From: Datisca glomerata
Taxonomy: Eukaryota; Streptophyta; Magnoliopsida; Cucurbitales; Datiscaceae
Assembly (NCBI GenBank): GCA_003255025.1
Contig: QANY01009007.1
Coordinates: 1 to 64,000 of the forward strand
Length of the DNA: 64,000 bases
Direction: 5' to 3'
Positions 1 through 12,429 of this stretch are shown in pieces. The position numbers and the translations under genes are program-made. Position 1 is the stretch's first letter; every line of letters begins with the position of its first letter. A model generated the notes under the pieces. It was not told the DNA's origin and searched no databases. It worked only from the letters and a program-made list of their open reading frames with translations.

Positions 1-58
1 TTGGATTCCTAAAACATAGCTCGCTTCTCCCAAATACTCCTTTATTTATTTTATATAT

Positions 59-385
59 TTTAAAGAGAAGATTTTTCTGGCTCTCAAGGGCTGTGGCTGC
101 TAGGCCACAGACCCATTAATTTCTTTCTTTTTAGAGAGAAGTCGCCCCTACTCTCAAGGCTTTAGGTGTTAAGACCGTCAACCTTTAATTTTCACAGTTT
201 AAAGAGAGGGGTTTTCCCGCTCTCGAGGACTTAGGCTATTAGGCCATTGCCATTTTCTCCTACTCATTTTTTCACATTTTAGAGAGAATATTTTTCCCAC
301 TCTCAAGGGTTTTGGCTAATAGACCTTGATTTTCACATTTTTAGGAGAAGTTTTTCCCGGTCCCAAGCGCTTAGGCCACGGTTTT
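59..385. repeat. Tandem array of about 67-bp stem-loop units (copy A)
   Basis: About five degenerate units, spaced roughly 60-79 bp, each with a T-rich lead, a purine arm (AGAGAG type), a short T/C-rich loop, a CTCTC arm, then AAGGGCTTAGGCC and AGACC. The same unit recurs in the same orientation at 21369-21780 inside a Tat-like Gypsy element. This suggests the left edge of the window holds debris of a related element, although no LTR of it is visible here. Confidence 0.75.
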
Positions 386-419
386 TAATTGATGCAGTAT
401 AATTTTTGAAATTTACTGT

Positions 420-1440
420 TCTACATGATCTCTATTCTCGAACAACTTTCACAAAATTTACCATAACTTTTGACTGAGAACTCTAAATCGAGTTCTGAAA
501 AACTATATAAGAAGTAGACATCCATATATTTCTAATAATGTATAACTCGTAATGTAATACTATTTAAGTCAAAACAGTTTAAAGATTCAATACGAAAGAC
601 TTGAATTGCCTTACTTTTCTGAATGGTATGTATGACAATTACCGTAACTTTTGATCGAGAGCTTTAAATTAAATTTCATAAAATTATTTGATAAGTAGAC
701 TTATGTATCTTTCCGAATATATGAGATTTGCCATGTAATTGGCTCCCAGTAAATATAGTTTAATTAACGAATTTGACCGGTCTGCATAATATGCTTTCAT
801 GAACATCCTTCCTGAAAATTGTCATTACTTTTGCTTGAAAACTCCAAATTGAGTTCTGAAAAATTCTTCAAGAAGTACAAATTCATATATTTATAATGAT
901 ATATTATTGCTATGTAATACTATCTAAATTGATACAGTCTAAAAATTAAATTTGAAAAGTGTTCATATGTTTACTTTCTTGAACAACACCAAGAAGACTA
1001 CCATAACTTTTTATCGGAAACTTCAAATTGATTTCCGCAAAATTATCCATAAATTAGATTTCCGTATCTATTCGTGATATAATATTTGTCATGTAGTTTT
1101 CTATCTGTCAGTATAGTTTAATTTCCGAAATTTATGGTTCTATATAATCTATTTTTCTGTACGACCTTCATGAAAATTACCATACTTATTCTCTGGATCT
1201 CCGAATTGAGTTTTGCAAAATTTTTCTTCAAGAAGCAGACATCTATATATTTTTAACAATATATAATGAGCTATGTAACTCTATTTAATACAGTTCAAAA
1301 ATTAATTTTGAAAGATGTGAATAAGTTTACTTTCCTGTACGAAAACCACTATAGCTTTTGATCCGAAGCTCCAAATTGAATTTCGTATAATTCTCAATAA
1401 AGAATACTTTCATCTCTTTGTAATTATGTGATTCACCATG
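420..1440. repeat. Satellite-like array, about 180-bp monomers in A-B dimers
   Basis: The landmark CCATAACTTTT (with variants) falls near 461, 642, 822, 1001, 1180 and 1348, so the monomer is about 180 bp. Odd monomers resemble one another (AGTTCTGAAAAA, AAGAAGTAGACATC, TATGTAATACTATTTAA). Even monomers form a second type (TTTCATAAAATTAT, AAGTAGACTTATGTATCTTT, GCCATGTAATTTGCTTCC-like). The result is three copies of a 360-bp A-B dimer, a small higher-order repeat. Monomers are well diverged, so this is old. Whether it belongs to a dispersed satellite or to an LTR-element internal repeat cannot be decided from one window. Confidence 0.75.
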
Positions 1441-1462
1441 TAATTTACTTCCAACTTTTTTC

Positions 1463-2040
1463 GTTTCAGTTTCCATTCCGTTCCCATCATCAAGACAATT
1501 CCGTTCTCATGGTCAAGACAATTCTATTTCCATCATCAAGACAATTAATTCTGTTTTTGTCGTCAAGACAATTCTGTTCTCATTGTCACGACGTATCCGT
1601 TCCCGTATTCACGACCTTTCCGTTCCCGTCGTTAAGACAAATTCATTCCCGTTGTCAAGGTAATCTCGTTCCCGTCGTCAAGACAATTTTGTTTCTACCG
1701 TCAATTTTGTTCCCTTCATCAATACAATTATGCTCCTATTGATGCAATTTCTCCATTCCCATAGTCACGACTTGTCTGTTCCCATCATCATGACATCTCG
1801 TTCTTGTAGTAATGACTTATTCGTTCCCGTAGTAACGACCTATCTGTTTCCGTCGTCAAGACAATTTCATTTCCGTATCAAGACATTTTTGTTTCTGTTT
1901 TCATGACATCTCCATTCTCGTAGTCATGACCTTTTCGTTCCCGGCTCAAGACAAATCCATTCCTGTCGTCAAGACAATTTTATCCCTGTCGTCAAGACAA
2001 TTTCATTCCCTATCGTCATGACATTTCTGTTCTCGTTGTT
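1463..2040. repeat. Degenerate 20-24-bp minisatellite
   Basis: About 25 imperfect copies of a unit close to TTCCCGTCGTCAAGACAATT, with sub-variants ending CACGACC or CATGACATCTC. Unit length wanders between about 18 and 25 bp. The open frame that crosses 1428-1742 is only the repeat read in one phase and is not a gene. Confidence 0.8.
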
Positions 2041-2404
2041 TGTTCACCCCTTATTTTCTGCACTTTTGTACATATAAAAAAGAAAGAGAAAATCATAAAA
2101 AATACACCGATCAAAATTTTATCTTTTTTTATCCAAGCGTGAAAATTTTTCTCTTTCTTTTTTATCTATTTTTAACAAATTCTTACTATGATCTCTTCAA
2201 ATCTATTTGTATTTTCTTTCTAAAATAATTTTCTAAAAGAAATTGGCCAATCGTATATGTAAGGAACGAGTTTACCATTTTTCATTTCCATTTCCGGTTC
2301 TCTATTCGTTGTCGTTCCAATTTCTTCTTCCAACTCATTTTCATTTCCTTTTTCGTACCCATTGCAGTTTTCATATTTGCTTTCGCTTTCATTTCTACGT
2401 GTGT
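2041..2404. other. Pyrimidine-rich spacer
   Basis: T- and C-rich sequence between the minisatellite and the LTR remnant. Short open frames here are Phe/Ser/Tyr-rich, as expected of such composition. No gene seen. Confidence 0.6.
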
Positions 2405-2546
2405 TTCTGTTGTTTAGAGGGTGTTTGATTTGATTTTGAGCGTCTTAGAAGGGATTTCTCGAGTTTTTCTCACACTTTCAATGAAAGCACCAAAATGTAA
2501 AAGATTTTTTCCTCACACACTCAAAGAAGTAATTGAGAGAGAGGGG

Positions 2547-2586
<40 letters not shown>

Positions 2587-3018
2587 TCAAAGAAGACTAT
2601 TTTTTGGTGATTAATATTGCCACTCTTGAAGTTACAAATAGCCTTTATTTATAAGGTGCTCATGAGATCTTGATACATATCTTAAAACGAGAAGTATTCT
2701 CCTAAGGATGGAATATTCACTGTATTCCAAGAAGATTTAACCATAATTAAAAGATTACAATCAAATTTGGGGGGATTCACAAGCATAATTAATAACTTGT
2801 CAGAATATTCCCCCCGAATTTGAGGAATTTGACTATAACTGTTAGACTGGTCTTGATTAGATTTTTGTCTTTCCGCTCAGCCTTTTCTGTTCTACCACGT
2901 CAATGGCCTTCTCGGCTTCCTCTAGTTGGTTCCTTTTTATACACATGTCTCTGATGATTTTACTCATGTTCATTGGGACTACTATGCACTCTATCATTTA
3001 ACAAGATTAGTCTGAACA
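2405..3018 (-). mobile_element. Truncated Gypsy 5' LTR plus leader, reverse orientation
   Basis: On the minus strand an LTR runs from 3018 to 2496 (about 523 bp). Its plus-strand ends are TGTAAAAG and TCTGAACA, giving TG...CA termini, with a TATA-like TTATAAATAAAGG at about 2657-2642. It is followed at 2495-2478 by the primer-site-like TTTTGGTGCTTTCATTGA and then by a leader. The leader corresponds to that of the element at 18433: translated in the same phase, the two LTR-leader junctions give similar peptides (SMKAPKCKRFF versus SMKTPKCNGFF). No gag follows, so this is an element broken within its leader rather than a recombined solo LTR. Confidence 0.7.
2551..2583. repeat. (GA)n microsatellite
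   Basis: About 16 uninterrupted GA dinucleotides inside the reverse-oriented LTR. They account for the Arg-Glu run of the open frame across this position. Confidence 0.95.
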
Positions 3019-4770
3019 AACGTTAAATTCATTTCTATACCTTTTAGATTAAGAGATCAGATCAAGTCAAGTGACCCACTCACTTTTTTAAAAAAAAATT
3101 AGTATAGGAAATTTATGATTTATGATTTTTTTTATTTTTGACCCATTGAATTTTCACATGTGACCCCACTAGATTTCTTCAGATTTTGTTCTTTTATTTT
3201 CATTTTTAACCCTAAAATATTTTATTATTAACCCCTAAATTAAAAACCCTAATTTCACTACCTTCCTCACCCGACCATTTCCCCAAAAAAACTCATCCAT
3301 TTCTTCGTGACTTCATCTTCCTCACCTGACCTTGTATTGGTGGTCCCCTAGCCCAAGCCCGACGATGCCAATGGATGAAGCTGCACTAGTAAGACAACAC
3401 TTCACGACGGTCGACGATGGAGCTTCACTCTCTCTATATCTCGAGCTCTATCTCTCGAACTGTCTTTTCTCTCAAGCTTTGTCTTCTCTCTCGAGCTCTG
3501 CCTCACGAGCTTTGCACGACACCAATGACCAAGGTATTTCTTCTCTCTCGAGCTATCTCTCGAGCTCTGTCTACAACGACCGACGAGTTTTTGAGGCACA
3601 ATTTGAGTTTCTTATATGTATTTTCCTATGTATTCTTGAGATTACTGTTGATTGCTGTTGAGATCTGTTACGATTTCATTCTATGTGATTCTTTCATTCT
3701 GATATGTATGTTGCTATGTATGTTTTAGATGTTTTCCAACTGAGACCTGTTGTATTGATATGTATTTTTCTAATTGATGTATATTTTTTATTATGTTAAC
3801 TGTTGTGAAGAAATTGTGGCTAATTATTAGGAATCTGATGCAGTTTTGTGACTTATTATTTAATAGGAATTTGTTTCATAGTTATGTTTTTGTGAGATTT
3901 ATATTGAAGTGAGTATGAAATTGTAAACTACCTCGAGAAAGAAAGATGTCTAAAAATGGTAATAGTATGTCTCCATCAGTGATGGAGGGTAGTATGTTCA
4001 AAGCTTGGGTTTAATCTATGATCATTTTGTTTGTAGTTATTACTTGCTGGAAATATTTTAGTTTCCTTTTGGGACTAAGTGCTTTGTTTTTATTTTTCTG
4101 TGTTAAACAGCTAAAACAAATCCATGAGATTAAATATTCCCTTTTCGTGAAGGAAAGATACAGGCTCGTTGAAAATCAAGAGGAGAAAATATGTGGTCAA
4201 ATTCAAGAAGTGATCCTACTCGATGTTTTCATTGTAAGGGCTACATAAATTCGTTCATAAAGTTTATTGATCAGGGAAGGCGATTCATCTATAACTTTTG
4301 TGGTTAATATAGATATTGCTCAAAAAATTTTATTGTATCTTTTTCTTGGTTAAATATGTTAGCTTGCCTCTGTTTTAGTTATGGAAAGTACTATTGGGAA
4401 CGTAAAGAACAAAGTCATATTAAGCTCGACTTGAAAAATATACCGTAAAATAATGAATTTTATAAAAAAAAATAATCAGTGAAAAAATATTGTAAAATTG
4501 TACTATAAAATTATAGCATGTCATAAAAGACACCGATAAAAATATATGCTGTAAAAGATGGTGGCCTCACTGAACTAAATTCTTGGTTTCGCCCTGATTA
4601 TTGTTAGCACTTGTATAATTCGTAATTATGAAAAAAGTAATACTATATGTATTACTGCGCACGATGATAAGATGAGATGAAACAAAAATTATCGCTATCA
4701 CAAAATTGTGAAATTTACCTTATAATAGGTCTAGTATAATTTGTGTTTTCAGGAAAAAAATACAAACAAT
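3019..4770. other. Gene-free interval with short unassigned fragments
   Basis: No convincing gene. 3425-3575 carries degenerate repeats of TCTCTCGAGCT. 3946-4300 has short coding-like stretches: a 22-codon frame beginning MSKNGNSMSPS near 3947, and a frame starting near 4190 with a CFHCKG motif followed by GRRF. These could be the remains of a small zinc-finger ORF of GRF type, but no frame is long enough to call. The rest is AT-rich. Confidence 0.4.
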
Positions 4771-4779
4771 TATAAAATA

Positions 4780-4925
4780 TTTTATGTGTCAATCATTTAT
4801 AAGTTGATAGTCTCTAACTCATTAAAATATTTTTAAAACATAAACCTATAGATGATTAACAAATCAGTCAATCACTTAAAACTTGATCAATTACTTAATC
4901 GGTTGTGAATTACTCAATAAAAAAA
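4780..4925. repeat. Degenerate foldback (MITE-like) element
   Basis: CAATCATTTATAAGTT on the left is mirrored by the complement of AACCTATAGATGATTA-like sequence on the right. The outer right segment CACTTAAAACTTGATCAAT is also present in the better-preserved foldback at 56563-56696. An old copy of the same short inverted-repeat family. Confidence 0.45.
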
Positions 4926-4929
4926 TATA

Positions 4930-7900
4930 GTAATTACCCAATAATGAAACGTGCATGAACACACCTATATAACGGTGCTAGTGGGAGACAAATTAATATA
5001 AAATAAAATCCTCAAAATTAAGAATTGAAATTAAAAGTGTAACAAATTAGAGAAATATTTAGTTTAAAGAGAAGAAAAAGAAGGGAAAAATAAAAAATAT
5101 GTAGAGAAAGTTTTGGAAGCACATGGTGGCATGTGGGGGCTGCCCCACCGTGGAAACGCCGAACGTGTGTGCGTTGCGCGACAGTACACCCCCGTCTTTC
5201 CCGGAATGGAGGTTGCTTGGTCGGGCTGCTGTACGTTTCAGTTAAGGACCACTTCTATTTGTACGATGCCATTCTTTTTTATTACTAAAAACAAAATAAA
5301 ATTTTATGATTATGGTTTCGGTACTAAGAGACGACTTATCATTAGATCATTTTATGTAATTAATATGAGATGATTTAACGATAGATTAAATTTTAGTGCC
5401 GTAACATGATCTGAAAAAGAAAGTCTACAACGAATGAACTAGAGTTTGTCATTCGATTTTTATTTGATTAATGTCAATTTACTTCTTGTACTTAATTTGT
5501 TCTATATTTTTAAATCAACTACAATTCAACCCATACTTTTATTTTATTTACATAGATTTATTAGTTATACAAATGACTTGCACGTGTGAAAAATTGTTTG
5601 AGCGTATGTCCAAAAGGATGCAGTATCCCCGTTAACAAACGGACATTGACGGAGGGTTTGAATTCTAATAATTTCGAAACGTAGGAATTAAGTTAACAAA
5701 TTTAATTCATGATGCCCATATTGACAACTTAGTTAAACTTAGAGGATCAATATTAAGCTTAATCTTCCCAAATAAAAACAAATTATTTCTTTCTTAAAAA
5801 AGATATATCAGGTTTATAACTAGACTCTACAAGAAAATATATATCTTGTTGGTGCATATTAAATCTAACAATATTTTTAAGATTTGACCTCGACAATGCA
5901 ATTGCAAATGGTCTAGGTTACCATATATAGAGTAATATTTCCTAATAATATGTACAATGTGTCCAAGAAAATGGTCTAAAAAACAAACAAAAAAATACTT
6001 AATTAACAAGAAAAAAACTAATGTTGAGGCACAATGGACCCATACACCGAAAGAATGAAAAACAAGATGGCAAAAGAAAAAAAAAGTTAGCTGGTAATCA
6101 CTTGATTTAGCCCATACTTTTCACTAACCCATGCTATGATGATGTGTGTTATATGATAAAACTGCATTACATGATCTTTCGGATCCATCAAATTCTTAAT
6201 TTCTTTTTCTTTCTCTTTTCTTAGTGCTTGAACATTTATGCTCAATTGATGAGCTTAATTTGGATTTGAATGTTTGTTTCCCCCTTAGATTTAAGGTTTA
6301 AATTCTTAATTTATGAGTCGTTAAAGATGGAGGGACGCTTTTTTAAGATGTAGGTGTTGTACAAAATAATTCTTGGGATTTTATGCCCATGACATTAATG
6401 TTGATTATTTATCCTCACCCGTGTAGAAAATTTTTTAAAGGCACGGTACATAAACATCGTGAGATTAATCCTATTCGGATATAAACCTTCTTGAACACCC
6501 ATATTGTACATAAAAAGATAGCTAGCTAAGATTAGATTGAGAAATTTAAGTCACTCAAAATCGAAGGATGGAGTGACTCCAACGATTTTTCTAAAAGAAT
6601 AGATGGAGAGATTCAAGCCATTTTATTAGCTCGATGTAAAGAAAATAACTGATAATGTTGTTGAAATGTAAATTTTTGAAGGGGCGAGTAAAAAGTTCTT
6701 CGTTCGCTCTAAAATTGATTTGGTATGTTACTAGATAAAGGTTTGGGTTTGTCCAATGTGTAAGACATCTCTCAATTTTTTACTATAACAAATAGGTTTT
6801 GGAAGTGAATAACAAAGTTTGCATGTGGTTTTTGAAAAATATCATTAGGTTCATGGTTCATGATATTTGAAGTCATCTGAGTCACTCATGATTTTTAATA
6901 TATCAGTGTATGTGACCATAACTATTTATAACAATTTATCTCTTGATTACCACAAGATCCTCTCACATAAGAAGACCATAATTCTAATCTGTGCTTCTAT
7001 TGTTAAGTATGGAAGTTATTTCGAAAAGAATTATTCACCTTGTTCAGCTTAATAAGAGAGTAATGTCCGATCAGCATCTTTAATTCATATTTCAATGGTC
7101 GTAGTAAACAAAAATCAAATCATATTGAAATATAATATGAGATTCAATTTCAAAATTTTAAAATACAATGGAATTGCAAAATGTGTAATTTCAAAAATTA
7201 CACTGTCAAATTATAAGACGAATAATTTTCTTTTACGAAGATAGAGAGAAGCTGGCTGATGGCGGTGAATTTTGAAATTAGAAAGAAGAGGGGAACATGT
7301 CAACGAGCTTAATCTAGGACGTGGAGAGGACAGGCGACAATTGCATGGAATTGCATGCACTCTTTTGTCAATATATCACTGACACTATCTACCAAACACA
7401 GATGCCCGACACGATTCAAGATAAGAGGATTTGTCTATATGATTAAACCCAAGACTCTCTGTCATTGTTTTTTTTACCCTTTTCCCAACCACTAGTTTTC
7501 TCTCTCCGTTGATTTTTTATTCTCTTCTCATTTTCTCTTCTCATTTTATTCATCTAAAATAATCATAGTAATTAAATTGGTAAAACTTATAATGGCTGAT
7601 AAAATAGATTGTAATATGTAGTTGTTTGATAATCTATGAAATAACGAGTTATTCTAAGATTTATATGTTTGATATAGTTTAAATTTTGTATAAATTTATA
7701 TAAATAATTGGACAGTACATAAATAGCCTTTGCCAAAAGTATTTTGGTGTTCAATTTTATGTCAATTTTAATTATGTTTTATTAAATTTTAATTAAATTA
7801 ATAGTTTTAGACTAAATTTTATAAATTTAATTTTAATTAAATTAATAGAATTTATGATATAATGGGAAAATTCCTCAAGCCTCTAATGTAGTTTTGTTTA

Positions 7901-9170
7901 ACCAGACCCTCCTTCTATTTTCAAAATTTATAGGAGCCTCCTCTATTTTAAGATTTTTTTTAACAAATAAACCCAACAACATTATTTGCACACTAGATTC
8001 ATTAAACTAAATTTTAGTGTCAAGTTTTCCCTTAAGAATTCATGTCTAGGGAAGATGCCAGTAGTTCTCTCGGGGAACCAATTTTTTCAAGAGTTTTCTC
8101 AAATGAGGGGTAAATTTTCTTCTTTCAAAACTCGTGTTATTTCGCTTAATAAAAAAATACACTTTTTATATTGTATGTCAAATTTTTATTACTTTTAGTA
8201 TAAGGTTATTTCTAGAAGACTAAGTCAAATTGCAGGCTAATAGTAAAACTCAGCTATGATTGAGTTCAATACTACGATTCAGCTTAGCTTCTGTCAGGGC
8301 TAAGTTATTGATAATAGCAATATCATTTTCTGTGTCATCCTACTTTCTCACGTTCTAAAACCTACTCTTAGCTCAGCCCTAACATAAGCTAAGCTTAATC
8401 ATGATATTGCAATGTCCAACCCTCAGCCATCTCAGCTCGGGAGAGGCATTAACAACCTCTTCAACACCCCGTCAAGCCTAAAAAAGCTCAAAATCACAGA
8501 CCACCATTAGCACAAAGCCAAAAGAGAAACAGATGAAAAAAGGTGAGAGAAAGCACATGGCATCACTCTACTCATTGTACCCCAACTACCTGTCAAAATA
8601 GTAACATGTCAGTGTCCAGCAATGAAGACTATTGTCTGATCAGAGGAATAAGTAGGAAAAGGGTTGGTCAGAAAGAACCCTCCGTAAAAGGGCTTGTGGA
8701 AATGGCCCCAAACACAATCACGAACGAAGCTTAAAATACAGATAATGATCGGTTTGCCGTAAAGCATAACTCAAGCTGAAAGACCTAGATGCAACACCAA
8801 TCACGAACTAGTAGAGCCCTATATCTAGAGAATTAAGCTACTCATAACATTACAAATCAAGGCTCATGGCGCAGACATGAGCCATGAGATAAAACACTTA
8901 TCTCAGCAACTTCCTAAATTGATCCATAATCATCGAAAAATCTATCCTAAGCTCGATAAAATGAAAGCAGCAACCCAGCCTAATATCCCATCCATAATGC
9001 CCCCCATACAAGCTTGGAGAGGCTGAATAAACCCAGACCAAGTCATCCCTAGTACAAGTTACCCACGAGTCTAATCAGTCTATGCGCACGCATCGAGTGT
9101 TGATGATAGGAGGATAATTTAAGTAAAATGGTTTTAAGATTCTTATAAGTTTTTTTTCTCTAGAGAAATT
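4930..9170. other. AT-rich intergenic DNA
   Basis: No gene recognised. A more GC-rich island at 5110-5245 (including GGGGGCTGCCCC) has no usable reading frame. 8200-9110 is also less AT-rich and looks like unassigned transposon debris. 7790-7855 contains a local duplication of TTAATTAAATTAATAG. All open frames are under 90 codons and none shows a family motif. Confidence 0.5.
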
Positions 9171-9346
9171 TGAAGAAAATGGTAGAGAAGGAAAAAGACA
9201 GAGAAGCAAGAAAAGACAAATTCTGAATAATGCAATTCATTGAAAGAAAAAAATGACACCGTAATTATATCCTTGACGGAAAATGACTCGCTATGATTAA
9301 AAGAGATCAAACCAATTAAAGACTAACTAAAAGCAATCTCCTCAAA
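9171..9346 (-). repeat. 3' LTR of copia element 1, U3-truncated
   Basis: Plus-strand start TGAAGAAAATGGTAGAGA matches the start of the LTR at 13483. Similarity continues through AAAGACTAACTAAAAG and stops at about 9346. There it runs straight into TCCTCAAACTGATG, the complement of the usual purine tract region (TTTGAGGAG). The first part of U3, including the terminal TG on the coding strand, is therefore deleted. Confidence 0.8.
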
Positions 9347-9589
9347 CTGATGTCAGGGGTGAAGGGCATCAATTTGCTTCTTAAGAATGTAAAACGAGGA
9401 GTTGATAATGGCTTTGTGAAGAGATCAGCAAGTTGATTTTTTGAGTTAATGTGCTTCACTTAAAGATCTTTCCCGACTACTCTTTCCCTAACAAAATGAT
9501 AATCAATTTCAACATGCTTAGTTCTAGCATGAAAAATAGGATTAAAAGCTAAGGAAATAGTAGAGGTTTTACCACAGTATAATATAGGA

Positions 9590-10781
9590 GGAAAAGCTAA
9601 GTAGAAATGTAAATCACAAAGAAGTAGTATAATCCAACTTAATTCAGCAGAAGTATTTGCAAGCGCTTTGTACTCTGCTTCACTAGAGGACCTAGCAACT
9701 GTGGGTTGCTTTTTGTCACTCCAGGAGATAGGATTAGCTCCTAAGAAAATAATATAACATGTTGTAGAGCGTCTGTCAGAAGGATTCCCTGCCCAGTCAA
9801 CATCACTAAATGCTTAAACAAGGAGGGATCCTGGTTTATAAGTTATGCCATAAAGCACAGTACCTACAATGTATCTCAAAATTCTTTTAACAGCAGTGAA
9901 ATGAGCAAAAGTAGGAGCATGCATAAATTGACATACACGGTTCACAGCAAGACTAATATCAGGTCGAGTAAATGTTTGATCCTGTAAGGATCCAACAATG
10001 CTTCTATATTCTATAATAGTTGACAAATGAGAACCAACATGTTTATACATAAGGGTTTTCGTAGAACAAGGTGAGTTGCAATAGAAAGTATTTAAGACTA
10101 CCTAAATTAATCATCTCAAATTCAAGTTCCAGATAAGAAATAAGTTGATCTATATAAGCTGTATTAGTACCGGTTAATATAATACCATCAACATAAAGAA
10201 GTAAATATGTGAGAGACTTATCTTTTGTGTGGACAAAAAGAGAAGAATCAGCCTGTGAGGCAGTGAACCCGAGAGTAAGAAGATGAGAGGTGAACCTGCA
10301 AACCAAGCTCCCGGAGCTTGCTTCAGGCCATAGATAGATTTATGTGACCTGCAAACGTGATTTGGAAAAACAGAACTAACTAAGCCAGGGGGTTGTTCCA
10401 TGTAAACTTCTTCATTTAACAAGCCATGTAGAAAAGTGTTTTTAACATCTAATTGTGTCGAGCTACACTTCGTTCTGGGTGATATTTGAACTTGTAAACC
10501 CATTTACAACCAACTAATTTTTTGCCCTGAGGTAGAGGAACCAAAGTCCAAGTGTTCTGGTTTTGTAAAGTAGTGTATTCTTGTTGCATAGCGGTAACCC
10601 AATCAAAATTTTTAGAAGCAGAGGTAAAAAAGGTAGGCTCAGTGGCCTTAGGCAACAAAAATGCAGCATAAATTTTTTTCTTAGAAATTCCAGATTTTGA
10701 TCTTGTTTGCATGCTTTGAGTATTAGTTGGTGGTAGCACATTAGGAATTGAAGTTGGCCGTGTGTGTGTGAGCGGGTTCAA
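9590..10781 (-). pseudogene. copia element 1 reverse transcriptase and RNase H
   Basis: Successive frames encode [62 protein letters not shown]. The polymerase active site is at 10195-10184, where YVDD reads YVDG, so the second catalytic Asp is lost. Then follow [10 protein letters not shown] and [15 protein letters not shown]. The remaining stretch to about 9590 reads as RNase H (WAGNPSDRRSTT, SSSEAEYKALA, HFVRERV). At least three frameshifts separate the pieces. No active polymerase can be made. Confidence 0.88.
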
Positions 10782-11117
10782 TATTCAAATCAACAGAAAG
10801 AGCATTAGAAATATCAGGAAGAACAACAACATTTTCAGGAAGAGAATCAACATTAATATTAGTAGGAAAACTAGTATTAGAAAGCCTAGATCCATGATTT
10901 TGAGTACTAATAGAATTAATATTGTCACCATGTATAGTAGAGATAATATTAAATTTATCATGGGCAGAATGTAAAGCACCTCCATGTGAACTCAGTACTA
11001 ACAATATTGTCAAAAGGTCTATTAATAGCAGATTTTTTTTTATCAAATCCTGATATGGGAATAAATTTTCATCAAAAATAACATTTTTAGAAGTGTAGGT
11101 CTTAACATAAATATCCC

Positions 11118-11690
11118 TTATATTCCAAGGCATAGTCGAAACACACATTGAATAGACTTAGATTGAAGTTTGTGTGCCATATATGGTTTGGGATAAGGAT
11201 AACAAATACAACCGAAAACTCTAAGGTATTTATTATCAGGTATTCTGCCAAATAAAGCTTCAAAATGAGACTTATTATCCAAAAAAGAAGTAGGCATTCT
11301 ATTAATAAAAAAGACAGCTGTAGCAAAAGCATTATACCAAAATTCCAAAGGGAGAGAAGCAGTATGAAGTAAAGCAAGAACAGTCTCAACTAAGTGCCTA
11401 TGCTTCCTTTCAGTAACCCATTTTGTTGTGGGGTGTAAGGACACGATTTTTGGTGTACAACACCATATGTCTCAAGGTAAGACTTGAAGCACAAACTGGA
11501 GTATTCACCAATTCCATCTGTTCTTAGGGTTTTGACCCTTTTGGATAATAAGTTCTCTACAAAGGGCTTAAACCTTTGAAAAATAGAGGAGACCTCAGAT
11601 TTTTGAACCATAGGGAAAATCAAGGTATACCTAGACATGCCATCCACAAATGAAACATAATAACGATATCCTTTAATAGAAACAACACGA
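11118..11690 (-). pseudogene. copia element 1 integrase core
   Basis: Two overlapping frames hold the DDE integrase core: LIFPMVQKSEV, LRTDGIGEYSS (second catalytic Asp kept), YTPQQNG, then after a frameshift near 11420 VTERKHRHLVETVLALL and FWYNAFATAVFFINRMP. The second Asp and the YTPQQNG signature identify it with confidence. The HHCC zinc domain should lie near 11700-11900 and is unrecognisably broken. Confidence 0.85.
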
Positions 11691-11931
11691 GAAAGCCCTT
11701 AAACATCACTATGCAAGAGCTGAAGAGGAGAATTAGAGACAGATTGAGATAAAGGAAAAGACAGTTTTGTCATTTTACTCATTATGCAGCTAGTACATTT
11801 ACAATCATCACAAGTAGAAAAGGATTTTGAAACACAAGATATTCCAGCCTTATTAAAAATCTGCCTAAGAATTGAATTTGAGCAATGACCTATTCTATTA
11901 TGACATATTCTATCTAAGGACTTAGTACCAA

Positions 11932-12429
11932 TTAAAGCAACAGAAACATGATCTTTATCAGTCTTTTGGTGTGTGATGACAGTAGTTGGAATTGGGTAGA
12001 GCCCATTTTTACTAGGGCCTCTGTAAAGAACTCGAACCGGCCCTTATCTTGGATAAGGAAATAAGATTCATCAAATAAAAGTATGTAATTATTATATTTG
12101 TAACACTTATAGACAGAAAACAAATTTGAAGTTAAATCAGGCACACAAAATAGCTCAGGCATAGGAAAAGAATGAGAACAAGTAGGCAAGAAACCAGAGC
12201 CTGAGTGCGTAATCTGTAGGGTTTGGACATTTCTTACTGCCACATTATCCTCTCCACTATACTCAAAGAAAGAAAATAGGTTGCTCAATTCTGGGGTGAG
12301 ATGTGAGTTGCATCCGGTATCTGTGAGCCAAACTTGGTATTGACCAGTAGATTGGTTTACAATAGTTGCCATAGCTACTAGTGTTGATGGTGGACTTCTC
12401 CCTTGAAATGAGAAATTCATGCAATCATA
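11932..12429 (-). pseudogene. copia element 1 protease region
   Basis: A retroviral-type aspartic protease is visible as VWLTDTGCNSHLT, with the catalytic D-T-G, 32-44 residues after the frame opens. It is followed by VRNVQTLQITHSGSG and VPDLTSNLFSV, which are standard for copia proteases. This frame continues directly from gag past the TGA that destroys the zinc knuckle, so gag and protease were originally one polyprotein. Confidence 0.8.

Noticed and set aside
1428..1742. 104-codon open frame
   Set aside because: It lies over the 22-bp minisatellite, and its Ser/Arg/Phe repeats follow from the DNA repeat.
4190..4300. Possible GRF-type zinc-finger fragment (CFHCKG followed by GRRF)
   Set aside because: Only one Cys pair and a short frame; could be chance. 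Not listed as a gene.
5110..5245. GC-rich island in AT-rich DNA
   Set aside because: No RNA-gene fold or coding motif could be supported by eye; a tRNA scan would be decisive but I see no A/B box pair.
9100..9170. Target-site duplication for copia element 1
   Set aside because: No matching 5-bp words next to 9171 and 13784, and the 3' LTR is truncated, so none is claimed.
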